Shown here one piece after another: positions 1 to 5,660 of a stretch of DNA of 7,500 nt. Every line of letters starts with the position of its first letter. Positions within the stretch are counted from its first letter, which is position 1. A program made the translations under genes and the position numbers. This DNA comes from Gammaproteobacteria bacterium (GTDB lineage Bacteria > Pseudomonadota > Gammaproteobacteria > J113), in assembly GCA_003694425.1 (NCBI GenBank), contig RFJX01000126.1, positions 1 to 7,500 on the forward strand, read 5' to 3'. The notes under the pieces are model-generated. The model made no database searches, was not told where the DNA came from, and worked only from the letters and a program-made list of their open reading frames with translations.

Positions 1-644
1 CCGGGGGCGATGCGCGAGAACTCGGGGGCATCGTCCGCCACCAGGCGATGACCACGGGTGATCAGCTCCAGCGCCACTTCGCTCTTGCCGATCCCGGGAG
101 GCCCGGTGAGGAGGACGCCGATGGCCATCACCTCCATGAACACCCCGTGGATCACCACCACCTCGGCCAGGGCGGTGGAGAGGTGGTACTGCAGGTCGTC
201 GGTGAGCTTGCTGCTCTCCAGCGGGGTGCGCCACAGGGGGATCTGGTTGCGCCCGGCGAGCTCCAGCAGGTCCTCCGGCACCGGCTGGTCCTCGGCCACG
301 ATGATGCATTCGGGGGCCACCTCCTCGAGCTGGCGCAGGGTGTAGCGGCGAATCATGGGCCTGAGCCCGTCCAGGTAGTTCAGCTCGGAGCGGCCGAGTA
401 CCTGCACCTTGTGGGGATGGATGATGTTGAGGTGGCCGACCAGCGACTTCTTGAGCTGGCTGCGGGCCGTCTCCTGGCCCTGGTTGCCCCCGGTCGCCAT
501 CTCGTCGATACCGGGCCTCGGGGCCACCTCCCCCATGTCGCTGGTACTGATGGCCCGGTCGCTTCCGGCCTGACCGGCCACCCACTCCAGCCGCAGCTCC
601 CTTGCGTGGCGGTCGAAGACCTCCTGCAGGGTGATGGACTTCAT
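1..644 (-). CDS. hprK: HPr kinase/phosphorylase HprK, N-terminal part (3' end beyond window)
   Basis: Bifunctional HPr kinase/phosphorylase: uses ATP or pyrophosphate to phosphorylate a serine of the phosphocarrier HPr and also removes that phosphate. Cytoplasmic. Translating the minus strand from the ATG at 644 gives 214 codons without a stop up to the window edge. The N-terminal domain (about 1-155) is followed by the start of the P-loop kinase domain: IHGVFMEV with His166, Walker A GPPGIGKSE at 181-189 (Lys187), and GHRLVADD at 198-205 with the acidic pair Asp204/Asp205. About 95-110 residues should be missing. Walker A lies some 25-30 residues later than I expect for the family (near residue 150-160), which points to an insertion around residues 40-67, rich in G, Q, K and T. 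The start overlaps the ptsN stop as ATGA, with AGGGG just upstream, so translation is probably coupled to ptsN. Family assignment is firm; activity cannot be judged from a fragment. Confidence 0.93.
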   Translation of the reverse strand, partial: MKSITLQEVFDRHARELRLEWVAGQAGSDRAISTSDMGEVAPRPGIDEMATGGNQGQETARSQLKKSLVGHLNIIHPHKVQVLGRSELNYLDGLRPMIRRYTLRQLEEVAPECIIVAEDQPVPEDLLELAGRNQIPLWRTPLESSKLTDDLQYHLSTALAEVVVIHGVFMEVMAIGVLLTGPPGIGKSEVALELITRGHRLVADDAPEFSRIAP

Positions 645-1123
645 TGCCCCTGGGCGCGCAGCAACTGTCCCTGCGGGTCGATCAGCAGCCGATAGAGCTC
701 CCAGCCGTCCTTCGCCTGGCGCAGGCGCTCGAGGTAACCGGCATCGCTGAAGAGGGTGGCCAGCTGGGAGAGGATGTCCAGATGCTCATCGGTGGATTCC
801 TCCGGCACGAGGAGGGCGAAGAAGAGGTCCACCGGCTCCAGGTCGATGGCCTCGAAGTCGATCCCCTCGCCCAGACGGACGAAGGCCGCACGCGGCTGGG
901 TGATCCCGCCGATACGGCCGTGCGGGATGGCGATCCCGTGGCCAAGACCGGTGCTCCCGAGATCCTCGCGCCCCTGCAGGGCCCTGGCGATCTCCTCTGC
1001 ACCGGGCTGTTCCAGTCCCTCCGCCAGCAGGGTGGCAAGCCGCTCCAGCACGGCCTTGCGGCTGCGCGCGGCGCAGTCGGCATCGACCCTGGTAGGGGTG
1101 AGGAGATCGGCGATCCGGGGCAT
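641..1123 (-). CDS. ptsN: PTS IIA-like nitrogen regulatory protein PtsN (EIIA-Ntr)
   Basis: EIIA-Ntr is the last phosphate acceptor of the nitrogen PTS (EI-Ntr, NPr, EIIA-Ntr). In enterobacteria its phosphorylation state controls potassium transport, metabolism and stress responses. It is a soluble regulator and transports no sugar itself. The 160-residue product has the usual length. It carries the phosphorylation-site motif GHGIAIPHGR at 61-70 with the active histidine at His68, followed by FVRLGEGIDFEAID and VDLFFALLVPEEST, typical of the PTS EIIA type-2 fold. The start is ATG at 1123. An AGGAG six bases upstream (1130-1134) is fused with the hpf stop codon (TAGGAG), so ribosomes ending hpf are well placed to reinitiate. 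The stop overlaps the hprK start by 4 bp (ATGA). The position directly after rpoN and hpf is the classical one and gave the gene its link to sigma-54. Confidence 0.97.
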   Translation of the reverse strand: MPRIADLLTPTRVDADCAARSRKAVLERLATLLAEGLEQPGAEEIARALQGREDLGSTGLGHGIAIPHGRIGGITQPRAAFVRLGEGIDFEAIDLEPVDLFFALLVPEESTDEHLDILSQLATLFSDAGYLERLRQAKDGWELYRLLIDPQGQLLRAQGQ

Positions 1124-1129
1124 CTTCGG

Positions 1130-1134
1130 CTCCT
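1130..1134 (-). promoter_or_regulatory. ptsN ribosome binding site overlapping hpf stop
   Basis: AGGAG on the minus strand, six bases before the ptsN ATG. Its first two bases (A and G) are the last two bases of the hpf TAG stop codon. The arrangement supports the ATG at 1123 as start and suggests translational coupling of hpf and ptsN. Confidence 0.7.
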
Positions 1135-1462
1135 ATTCCTCGGTCGGGGTCGTGTGGCCGGCGTTGTTGCGCCCGCGGTGGTCCTTGAGCCGCTCCTTGT
1201 GCCTGCGGATCTGGCGGTCGAGCTTGTCGATCAGGCCGTCGATGGCGGCGTACATGTCATCGTCGACCGCATCGGCGAAGATGTTGGCGCCGGCGGCGTG
1301 CAGGGTCGCCTCGGCCTTCTGCCGCTGTTTCTCCACGCCCAGGACCACGTGCACGTTGGTCATGTGATCGAAATGGCGCCGCACCCGTTCGAGCTTGCTC
1401 TCGACATAGCTGCGCAGGGCAGGGGTGATATCGACATGGTGTCCGGTAAGGTTGAGTTGCAT
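1133..1462 (-). CDS. hpf: Ribosome hibernation promoting factor, short form (HPF)
   Basis: Short-form hibernation promoting factor, also called sigma-54 modulation protein or YhbH. It binds the 30S subunit in the mRNA/tRNA channel and favours inactive 100S ribosome dimers in stationary phase or starvation. The 109 residues begin with MQLNLTGHHVDITPALRSYV and contain DDDMYAAIDGLIDKLDRQI near residues 67-85, both strongly typical of the family. E. coli HPF has 95 residues. This protein has a similar core plus a short hydrophilic tail (about 96-109, ending HTTPTEE), and it lacks the C-terminal dimerisation domain of long HPF. The ATG at 1462 has a clear AAGGAG six bases upstream. It lies 48 bp after rpoN and 9 bp before ptsN, and is probably co-transcribed with both. 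I saw no convincing separate sigma-70 promoter in the 48-bp gap. Confidence 0.96.
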   Translation of the reverse strand: MQLNLTGHHVDITPALRSYVESKLERVRRHFDHMTNVHVVLGVEKQRQKAEATLHAAGANIFADAVDDDMYAAIDGLIDKLDRQIRRHKERLKDHRGRNNAGHTTPTEE

Positions 1463-1468
1463 TGCTGG

Positions 1469-1474
1469 CTCCTT
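1469..1474 (-). promoter_or_regulatory. hpf ribosome binding site
   Basis: AAGGAG on the minus strand with a six-base spacer to the hpf ATG. It is the strongest Shine-Dalgarno sequence in the rpoN-to-hprK segment. This suggests hpf is initiated independently and efficiently even when it is co-transcribed with rpoN. Confidence 0.75.
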
Positions 1475-1501
1475 GTCACTCCATAAAGATCGATTGGTCT
1501 C

Positions 1502-1522
1502 CGGCCGGCCTCAGGCCAGCCG
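1502..1522 (-). other. Inverted repeat/hairpin spanning the rpoN stop codon
   Basis: Minus-strand arms CGGCTGGCC and GGCCGGCCG flank a three-base loop that is exactly the rpoN TGA stop. This gives a nine-pair GC-rich stem. One pair is G-U in minus-strand RNA but would be a C-A mismatch in plus-strand RNA, so the structure fits the direction of transcription. No T-run follows, so it is not a standard intrinsic terminator. It could be an RNA processing or stability element or a partial attenuator between rpoN and hpf. Chance pairing in GC-rich DNA remains possible. Confidence 0.4.
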
Positions 1523-3022
1523 CCGGCGTTCGTTGGAAGGGGGGATCTGCATCGATTCCCGGTACTTGGCCACGGTCCTGCGGGCGACATTGATCCCCTG
1601 TTCCTTGAGGATGGCGGCGATCCGGCTGTCACTCAAGGGCCGCGCAGGGTCCTCCGCCGCGATCAGCTTCCTGATCACGGCACGAATCGCGGTGGAGGAG
1701 GCCTCTCCGCCGAGGCTGGTGCCGACGTGGCTGGAGAAGAAATACTTCAGTTCGAAGATGCCACGCGGCGTGTGCATGTATTTGCGGGTGGTGACCCGGG
1801 AGATGGTCGACTCGTGCATTCCCAGCGCCTCGGCGATGTCGGCCAGCACCATCGGCTTCATCGCCTCCTCACCATATTCGAGGAAGCCCTGCTGGCGCTC
1901 GACGATGGCGGTGGCCACCCGCAGCAGGGTCTCGCTGCGGCTGCGCAGGCTCTTGATGAACCAGCGCGCCTCCTGCAGGTGCTTCCTGAGGGAATCGAGG
2001 TCCTTGCCATTGCCCACCTGACGCATCAGGCTGGTGTAGTGCCGGTTGAGCCGCAGCCTGGGCAGGGCCTCCTGGTTGAGCTCCACCTTCCATGCCCCCT
2101 CCACCTTGCGGACGAAGACATCGGGCACGATGTATTCGGTCTCACGCTGGTCCAGGGCGGCACCGGGACGCGGGTTGAGCGTCTGGATCAGCCCGATGAC
2201 CTCCTGCAGCTCTTCCTTGTCCAGGTGCATCCGGCGCATGAGGGTCTTGTAATTGCGCGCCGCAAGGAGGTCCAGGTGCTCGCTCACCAGCCGGCGGGCC
2301 TCCTCGAGCCAGGGGGTCCCGGCGGGGAGTTGCCGCAGTTGCAGGGTCAGGCACTCGCCCAGGTCACGGGCGGCCACTCCCGGGGGATCGAGGCTCTGCA
2401 CCAGGTGCAGTACCGCCTCGAGTTCATCCGCCTCGACGCTCTCGTCGCCGATGGTGGCGAGCAGCTCTTCCGGGGATGAGCGCAGGTAGCCCTGTTCGTC
2501 GATGGCGTCGATGATGGCGGTGGCGATGGCGCGGTCACGGTCGCTGCAGGACATGAGATTGAGCTGCCAGAGCAGGTGTTCCTGCAATCCGCCACTGCTG
2601 GCGGGCTGCTCCAGCACCGGACCCTCGACCGGGCTGCCGGCGGCGCCGCTGGCGCCCGCCCCTTCGTAGATGTCCTCCCAGCCGGTATCGACCGGCAGAT
2701 CCTGCGGGATCTCCTCGCTCTGCACCCCCTCATCCAGGGTCCCGGAGCCGGCGGGTGGCTCGTCCCCTGCTGCCGCCGCCTCCCCGGCGACCTCCGACGT
2801 CGCTCCGGCGAACTCTTCGCCATTGACCGTGCCCTCCGCTTCGGCGGCACCCGGCTCTGTGCCTCCCTCCTCCGCCAGCTCCAGCATCATGTTGGATTCC
2901 AGCGCTTCCTGGACCTCCGCCTGCAGCTCCAGCGCGGAGAGCTGCAACAGGCGGATGGCCTGCTGCAGTTGCGGGGTCATGGTGAGCTGCTGACCCAGGC
3001 GAAGCTGTAGGGACTGTTTCAT
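1511..3022 (-). CDS. rpoN: RNA polymerase sigma-54 factor RpoN
   Basis: Sigma-54 directs RNA polymerase to -24/-12 promoters and needs AAA+ enhancer-binding activators to open DNA. It serves nitrogen assimilation, motility and other regulons. The product has 503 residues (E. coli about 477). Region I is the glutamine/leucine-rich activator-responsive N terminus (about 1-48, [20 protein letters not shown]). Region II (about 48-142) is acidic and low-complexity, rich in A, G, E, D and P. The core-binding region follows (about 143-330). The DNA-binding part has a helix-turn-helix near 394-414 ([16 protein letters not shown]) and the diagnostic RpoN box [10 protein letters not shown] at 480-489. 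Residues 25-161 contain no lysine or arginine. The extra length compared with E. coli appears to sit mainly in region II. The ATG at 3022 opens exactly at the conserved N terminus; the ribosome site is weak (GGAAAAA). A 168-bp leader separates it from lptB. hpf, ptsN and hprK follow. Confidence 0.98.
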   Translation of the reverse strand: MKQSLQLRLGQQLTMTPQLQQAIRLLQLSALELQAEVQEALESNMMLELAEEGGTEPGAAEAEGTVNGEEFAGATSEVAGEAAAAGDEPPAGSGTLDEGVQSEEIPQDLPVDTGWEDIYEGAGASGAAGSPVEGPVLEQPASSGGLQEHLLWQLNLMSCSDRDRAIATAIIDAIDEQGYLRSSPEELLATIGDESVEADELEAVLHLVQSLDPPGVAARDLGECLTLQLRQLPAGTPWLEEARRLVSEHLDLLAARNYKTLMRRMHLDKEELQEVIGLIQTLNPRPGAALDQRETEYIVPDVFVRKVEGAWKVELNQEALPRLRLNRHYTSLMRQVGNGKDLDSLRKHLQEARWFIKSLRSRSETLLRVATAIVERQQGFLEYGEEAMKPMVLADIAEALGMHESTISRVTTRKYMHTPRGIFELKYFFSSHVGTSLGGEASSTAIRAVIRKLIAAEDPARPLSDSRIAAILKEQGINVARRTVAKYRESMQIPPSNERRRLA

Positions 3023-3049
3023 CTGGCGTTTTTCCGGCCGGACTCGTGA

Positions 3050-3080
3050 CTGGCGACGCGGATTTCAAGGCGTCCGCCAG
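3050..3080 (-). other. Hairpin in the rpoN 5' leader
   Basis: On the minus strand, CTGGCG, a one-base bulge (G) and ACGC pair with GCGT and CGCCAG across a ten-base loop (CTTGAAATCC). This makes a ten-pair GC-rich stem that ends 27 bases before the rpoN ATG. No U-tract follows, so I do not call it a terminator. It may be a leader structure affecting stability or translation of rpoN mRNA; the function is unknown. Confidence 0.4.
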
Positions 3081-3132
3081 GGTCCCGCGCTGGTGTTCCG
3101 GGGGCCCCGAGTCATCGTTATTCCAAGTCTAA

Positions 3133-3148
3133 CGCAATTTCCGGGCCA
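3133..3148 (-). promoter_or_regulatory. Candidate sigma-54 (-24/-12) promoter upstream of rpoN
   Basis: The minus strand reads TGGCCCG-GAAA-TTGCG, against the sigma-54 consensus TGGCACG-N4-TTGCW. That is 10 of 12 consensus positions, with the invariant GG and GC separated by exactly ten bases. It lies in the non-coding gap between lptB and rpoN, in the orientation of rpoN. The predicted start is about position 3123, giving a leader of roughly 100 bases. I see no clear IHF site or activator dyad upstream, and no convincing sigma-70 promoter in the same gap. The sequence match is seen; the function is inferred. It could serve positive feedback, or sigma-54 bound there could repress read-through from the lpt genes. 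Confidence 0.5.
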
Positions 3149-3190
3149 TGGCGTGTTGCGGTGCGAAATATTCCCCGGACACAGCCCCCG

Positions 3191-3916
3191 TCAGAGACGG
3201 AACTCGCTGCCGAGATAGACATCGCGGACCTTTTCATCCTCGAGGATGGCCTGGGGGTCCCCGGCGGCGATGATCCTTCCTTCGCTGACGATATAGGCGC
3301 GGTCGCAGATCCCGAGGGTCTCGCGTACGTTGTGGTCGGTGATCAGCACCCCCAGACCGAGGTTGCGAAGGTGGCGGATGATGCGCTGGATGTCCAGGAC
3401 CGAGATGGGGTCGACGCCGGCGAAGGGCTCGTCCAGGAGGATGAAATGGGGCGCGGTGGCCAGGGCCCGGGCGATCTCGACCCGCCGCCGCTCACCCCCG
3501 GAGAGGCTGGCCCCCAGGTTCTCCCGGAGGTGGCCGATATGGAACTCCCGCAGCAGGCTCTCCAGGCGCCGCTTGCGCTGTTCCTCGTTCAGCTCCGGCT
3601 GCGCCTCGAGCACCGCCAGCAGGTTCTCCTCCACACTCAGCTTGCGGAAGACCGAGGCCTCCTGCGGCAGATAGCCGATCCCCAGGCGGGCTCGCTGGTC
3701 CATCGGCAGGTTGCCCACATCGTGGTGGTCCAGCTGGATGGTGCCCTCGTCACAGGGGATCAGCCCGACCACCATGTGGAAGCTCGTGGTCTTGCCGGCG
3801 CCGTTGGGACCCAGCAGACCGACCACCTCACCGCTGGCCAGTTCCAGGCTGACGTCGTGTACCACCTGGCGGGAGCGGAAACTCTTGGCCAGGTGCCGCG
3901 CGGAGAGGAGGCTCAT
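3191..3916 (-). CDS. lptB: LPS export ABC transporter ATP-binding protein LptB
   Basis: Cytoplasmic ATPase of the LptB2FGC complex, which extracts LPS from the inner membrane and drives it across the LptA bridge to LptDE. The 241 residues match the family length. Visible ABC motifs are Walker [10 protein letters not shown] at 36-44 (Lys42), the Q-loop at [10 protein letters not shown] (Gln85), the signature LSGGE at 138-142, Walker B FILLDEP (Asp162, Glu163) followed by FAGVDPISV as typical for LptB, and the H-loop His195 in ITDHNVRE. All catalytic motifs are intact. The ATG at 3916 has AGGA closely upstream and lies 37 bp after lptA. It is the last LPS gene of the run; the next gene, rpoN, starts after a 168-bp gap. 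lptF and lptG, which encode the membrane partners, are not in this window, as is usual. Confidence 0.98.
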   Translation of the reverse strand: MSLLSARHLAKSFRSRQVVHDVSLELASGEVVGLLGPNGAGKTTSFHMVVGLIPCDEGTIQLDHHDVGNLPMDQRARLGIGYLPQEASVFRKLSVEENLLAVLEAQPELNEEQRKRRLESLLREFHIGHLRENLGASLSGGERRRVEIARALATAPHFILLDEPFAGVDPISVLDIQRIIRHLRNLGLGVLITDHNVRETLGICDRAYIVSEGRIIAAGDPQAILEDEKVRDVYLGSEFRL

Positions 3917-3953
3917 CGGTCCTGCCCCCGGATCGGACCGGTTTGCGGGTATC

Positions 3954-4550
3954 TCATTCCCTGGTCTTTTTCTTCGGCGGGATCACGATACGCACCCGGC
4001 CCCCCTTCTTCTCCTTGCCGGCGGAGGTGGTGGCCTTGCGCGCCTTGACCCGCGCGTTTGCGATGTCGTACTCGATGCGGTCTCCCTTGATCAGCCGCTT
4101 GCCCTCGGTCACCTCGGCCTGCTGCAGCAGGATCAGCAGGTCCTTCTTGGGATAGTATTCGATCCGTCTGGCCTTGCCCTTGATCCATTCCCCCCCGACC
4201 TCGCGCTGCTGCCGGAAACGGGCCAGTTTCCCCTGCAGCAGTACCTCGTCCAGGTCCTGGTTCTTGTCGTAGCGCACCGTGAGCTTGTCTCCCTCGAGGC
4301 GGATGGAGCCCTGGGTGGCGACCACCGCACCGCTGTAGATGGCGATCCCCTGGAGGTCGTCCAGTTCGAAGGCGTCGGCCTCGATGGCGATCGGCTGCTC
4401 GGCATCATCCGGCAGGGCGAAGGCGGCGGCGCCGCACAGCAGGAGAAGTCCCGGCAGCAGGGATCGGAGAAGGAGCGGAGGCCGCGCCGCCACGGCACCA
4501 CGGGCGGCCGGGGTCGCCCTCTCACGGTCACAGTCTTGGTGATGTCTCAT
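3954..4550 (-). CDS. lptA: LPS transport periplasmic protein LptA
   Basis: Periplasmic bridge protein that carries LPS from LptC at the inner membrane to LptD at the outer membrane. The product has 198 residues. After a long, partly charged N-terminal stretch (1-25) comes a hydrophobic core ([20 protein letters not shown], about 26-45) with a likely signal peptidase I cut after Ala45. The OstA-type beta-jellyroll follows (about 50-175: [51 protein letters not shown]). The tail is strongly basic ([21 protein letters not shown]). The ATG at 4550 is supported by AAGGAG five bases upstream, although the resulting n-region is longer than usual. A GTG at 4493 would give a normal-length signal peptide but has no good ribosome site. 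The gene overlaps lptC by 23 bp and is followed by lptB. Confidence 0.95.
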   Translation of the reverse strand: MRHHQDCDRERATPAARGAVAARPPLLLRSLLPGLLLLCGAAAFALPDDAEQPIAIEADAFELDDLQGIAIYSGAVVATQGSIRLEGDKLTVRYDKNQDLDEVLLQGKLARFRQQREVGGEWIKGKARRIEYYPKKDLLILLQQAEVTEGKRLIKGDRIEYDIANARVKARKATTSAGKEKKGGRVRIVIPPKKKTRE

Positions 4551-5100
4551 AACGGCTCCTTACCTTGTGCAGGAGTTTCAGGCGGCGGCGGGCCAGGTCG
4601 GCCCGCAGCCCCGTGGCATCGGTGACCATCCGGTCACCGATGATGGTGACCGGCTCCTCGGTCTCTGCGTACTCCTCTTCCGGGAGGACCTTGAGGTCCG
4701 AGGTTATCAGTTCGAGCTCCCTCTCACCGTCCGGGCGATTGCGCCAGATGCGGACCTCCCCATAGAGCAGGATCACCTCGTTGTCCGAGGAGGCCCAGGC
4801 ACGGTCGGCGGTGACGAACATCGGCACCCCGTCCCCGCTGATGACCTGCAGACGCGGCCGGATCATCTCGGTGGTATCGTCGTCCGGGTAGTGCATGAGC
4901 CTGGTGGCGCGCAGCCTGTTGCGCAGCCGTCCTTCTTTGTCCATGCCGAGGCGGACGAAGTTCTCCATGTAGAGATCGGGGTGGTGCTGCTCCACTGCCT
5001 GACGGGCGGTAGCGCGCTCCCGCAACCGCTCCAGCAGCCAGGCACTGCCCAGGGCCAGGCAGAGGAGCAGCAGCGGGAGCCTCCAGCGGGCGGGGATCAT
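4528..5100 (-). CDS. lptC: LPS export system protein LptC
   Basis: Inner-membrane anchored protein that receives LPS from LptB2FG and passes it to LptA. From the ATG at 5100 the product has 190 residues, close to the family length. It begins with a short basic end and one membrane segment (LPLLLLCLALGSAWLL, about 8-23), followed by a periplasmic LptC/YrbK domain (HPDLYMENFVRLGMDKEG near 39-56, through IIGDRMVTDATGLRADLARRRL near 160-180). The start overlaps the kdsC stop as ATGA. An open frame continues upstream to 5202, but the added residues overlap kdsC and precede the membrane anchor, so I reject that longer start. The 3' end overlaps lptA by 23 bp and contains the lptA ribosome site. Sequence conservation in LptC is low in general, so the assignment rests on domain character plus the kdsC-lptC-lptA order. 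Confidence 0.93.
   Translation of the reverse strand: MIPARWRLPLLLLCLALGSAWLLERLRERATARQAVEQHHPDLYMENFVRLGMDKEGRLRNRLRATRLMHYPDDDTTEMIRPRLQVISGDGVPMFVTADRAWASSDNEVILLYGEVRIWRNRPDGERELELITSDLKVLPEEEYAETEEPVTIIGDRMVTDATGLRADLARRRLKLLHKVRSRYETSPRL
4556..4561 (-). promoter_or_regulatory. lptA ribosome binding site inside lptC
   Basis: AAGGAG on the minus strand with a five-base spacer to the ATG at 4550. It lies within the last codons of lptC. It decides the lptA start in favour of the longer form over the internal GTG at 4493. Confidence 0.7.
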
Positions 5101-5660
5101 GCGCCGTGTCCCCCGGCCAGCCGCCGGAGATGACCCTGGGCCTCGAGGATCAGCTCGCAGGCCTCGCGCACGGCGCCCCGCCCACCTGGCCGGCTGCTGC
5201 ACCAGTGGGCCTCGGCCAGGACCCTGGGATCGGCGTCGGCCACGGTCAGCGCCAGCCCGGCGCGACGGAGCACCGGCAGGTCCGGCAGGTCGTCACCCAT
5301 GTAGGCGGCCTGCTCCGGTTGCAGGGAGAGCTCGGCGAGGATGGATTCGAACACCGGCAGCTTGCGCGACTTCCCCTGGTGGATGTGCCGCACCCCCAGC
5401 TCCCCCATCCGCTCGGCCACCACCGGCGAGTTGCGACCGCTGATGACGCCCACCTCGATCCCGGCCTCCAGCAGCATCACCAGGCCCAGGCCGTCGCGCA
5501 CGTTGAATACCTTCCCCTCGACCCCGTTGTCCAGCAGCAGCAGACTGCCGTCGGTGAAGACCCCGTCGATGTCGAACAGGATGAGACGCACCGACCGGGC
5601 CCGCTCCAGGACCTCCTGCGCGGCCGCCTGCCCTTCGCTTCCTTCGAGGCGGACCTCCAT
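5097..5660 (-). CDS. kdsC: 3-deoxy-D-manno-octulosonate 8-phosphate phosphatase KdsC
   Basis: HAD-superfamily phosphatase that hydrolyses Kdo-8-phosphate to Kdo and phosphate, in the cytoplasm, in LPS inner-core synthesis. The product from the ATG at 5660 has 187 residues, the usual size. Counting from that Met: motif I LFDIDGVFTDG has the nucleophile and acid Asp30 and Asp32; motif II is VISGRNS (Ser74); the motif III lysine lies in QGKSRKLP (Lys100 by alignment with E. coli); motif IV MGDDLPDLPV has Asp123 and Asp124. The C-terminal GGRGAVREACE is typical of KdsC. It has no cap domain, as expected for this C0 HAD enzyme. A GTG one codon upstream (5663) is also possible. The ATG is preferred because GGGAG (5668-5672) is seven bases from it and only four from the GTG. 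Either start overlaps the kdsD stop. The end overlaps lptC (ATGA). Confidence 0.97.
   Translation of the reverse strand: MEVRLEGSEGQAAAQEVLERARSVRLILFDIDGVFTDGSLLLLDNGVEGKVFNVRDGLGLVMLLEAGIEVGVISGRNSPVVAERMGELGVRHIHQGKSRKLPVFESILAELSLQPEQAAYMGDDLPDLPVLRRAGLALTVADADPRVLAEAHWCSSRPGGRGAVREACELILEAQGHLRRLAGGHGA

Noticed and set aside
48..1486. Plus-strand open frames of 215 and 280 codons, opposite hprK, ptsN and hpf
   Set aside because: Histidine-, glutamine- and glycine-rich translations typical of the reverse complement of GC-rich genes; the minus-strand genes have clear family motifs.
1727..2479. Plus-strand open frame of 250 codons, opposite rpoN
   Set aside because: Shadow of rpoN codon bias; no independent coding evidence.
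3098..3111. GGGGCCCC-centred palindrome in the lptB-rpoN gap, considered as a terminator for lptB
   Set aside because: The symmetric centre leaves almost no loop and no T-run follows; the arms outside the core do not pair well.
3115..3145. Possible sigma-70 promoter (TTGCGT and AATAAC or TAGACT) in front of rpoN
   Set aside because: The hexamers have wrong spacing: nine bases between TTGCGT and AATAAC, and no -35 at 17 bases from TAGACT.
3161..4048. Open frame of 295 codons on the plus strand, opposite lptB
   Set aside because: Antisense to an intact LptB with all ABC motifs; no domain or ribosome site seen.
5101..5202. Upstream extension of lptC to 5202
   Set aside because: It would overlap about 100 bp of conserved kdsC coding sequence and put hydrophilic residues before the membrane anchor. 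The ATG at 5100 overlapping the kdsC stop is the normal arrangement.
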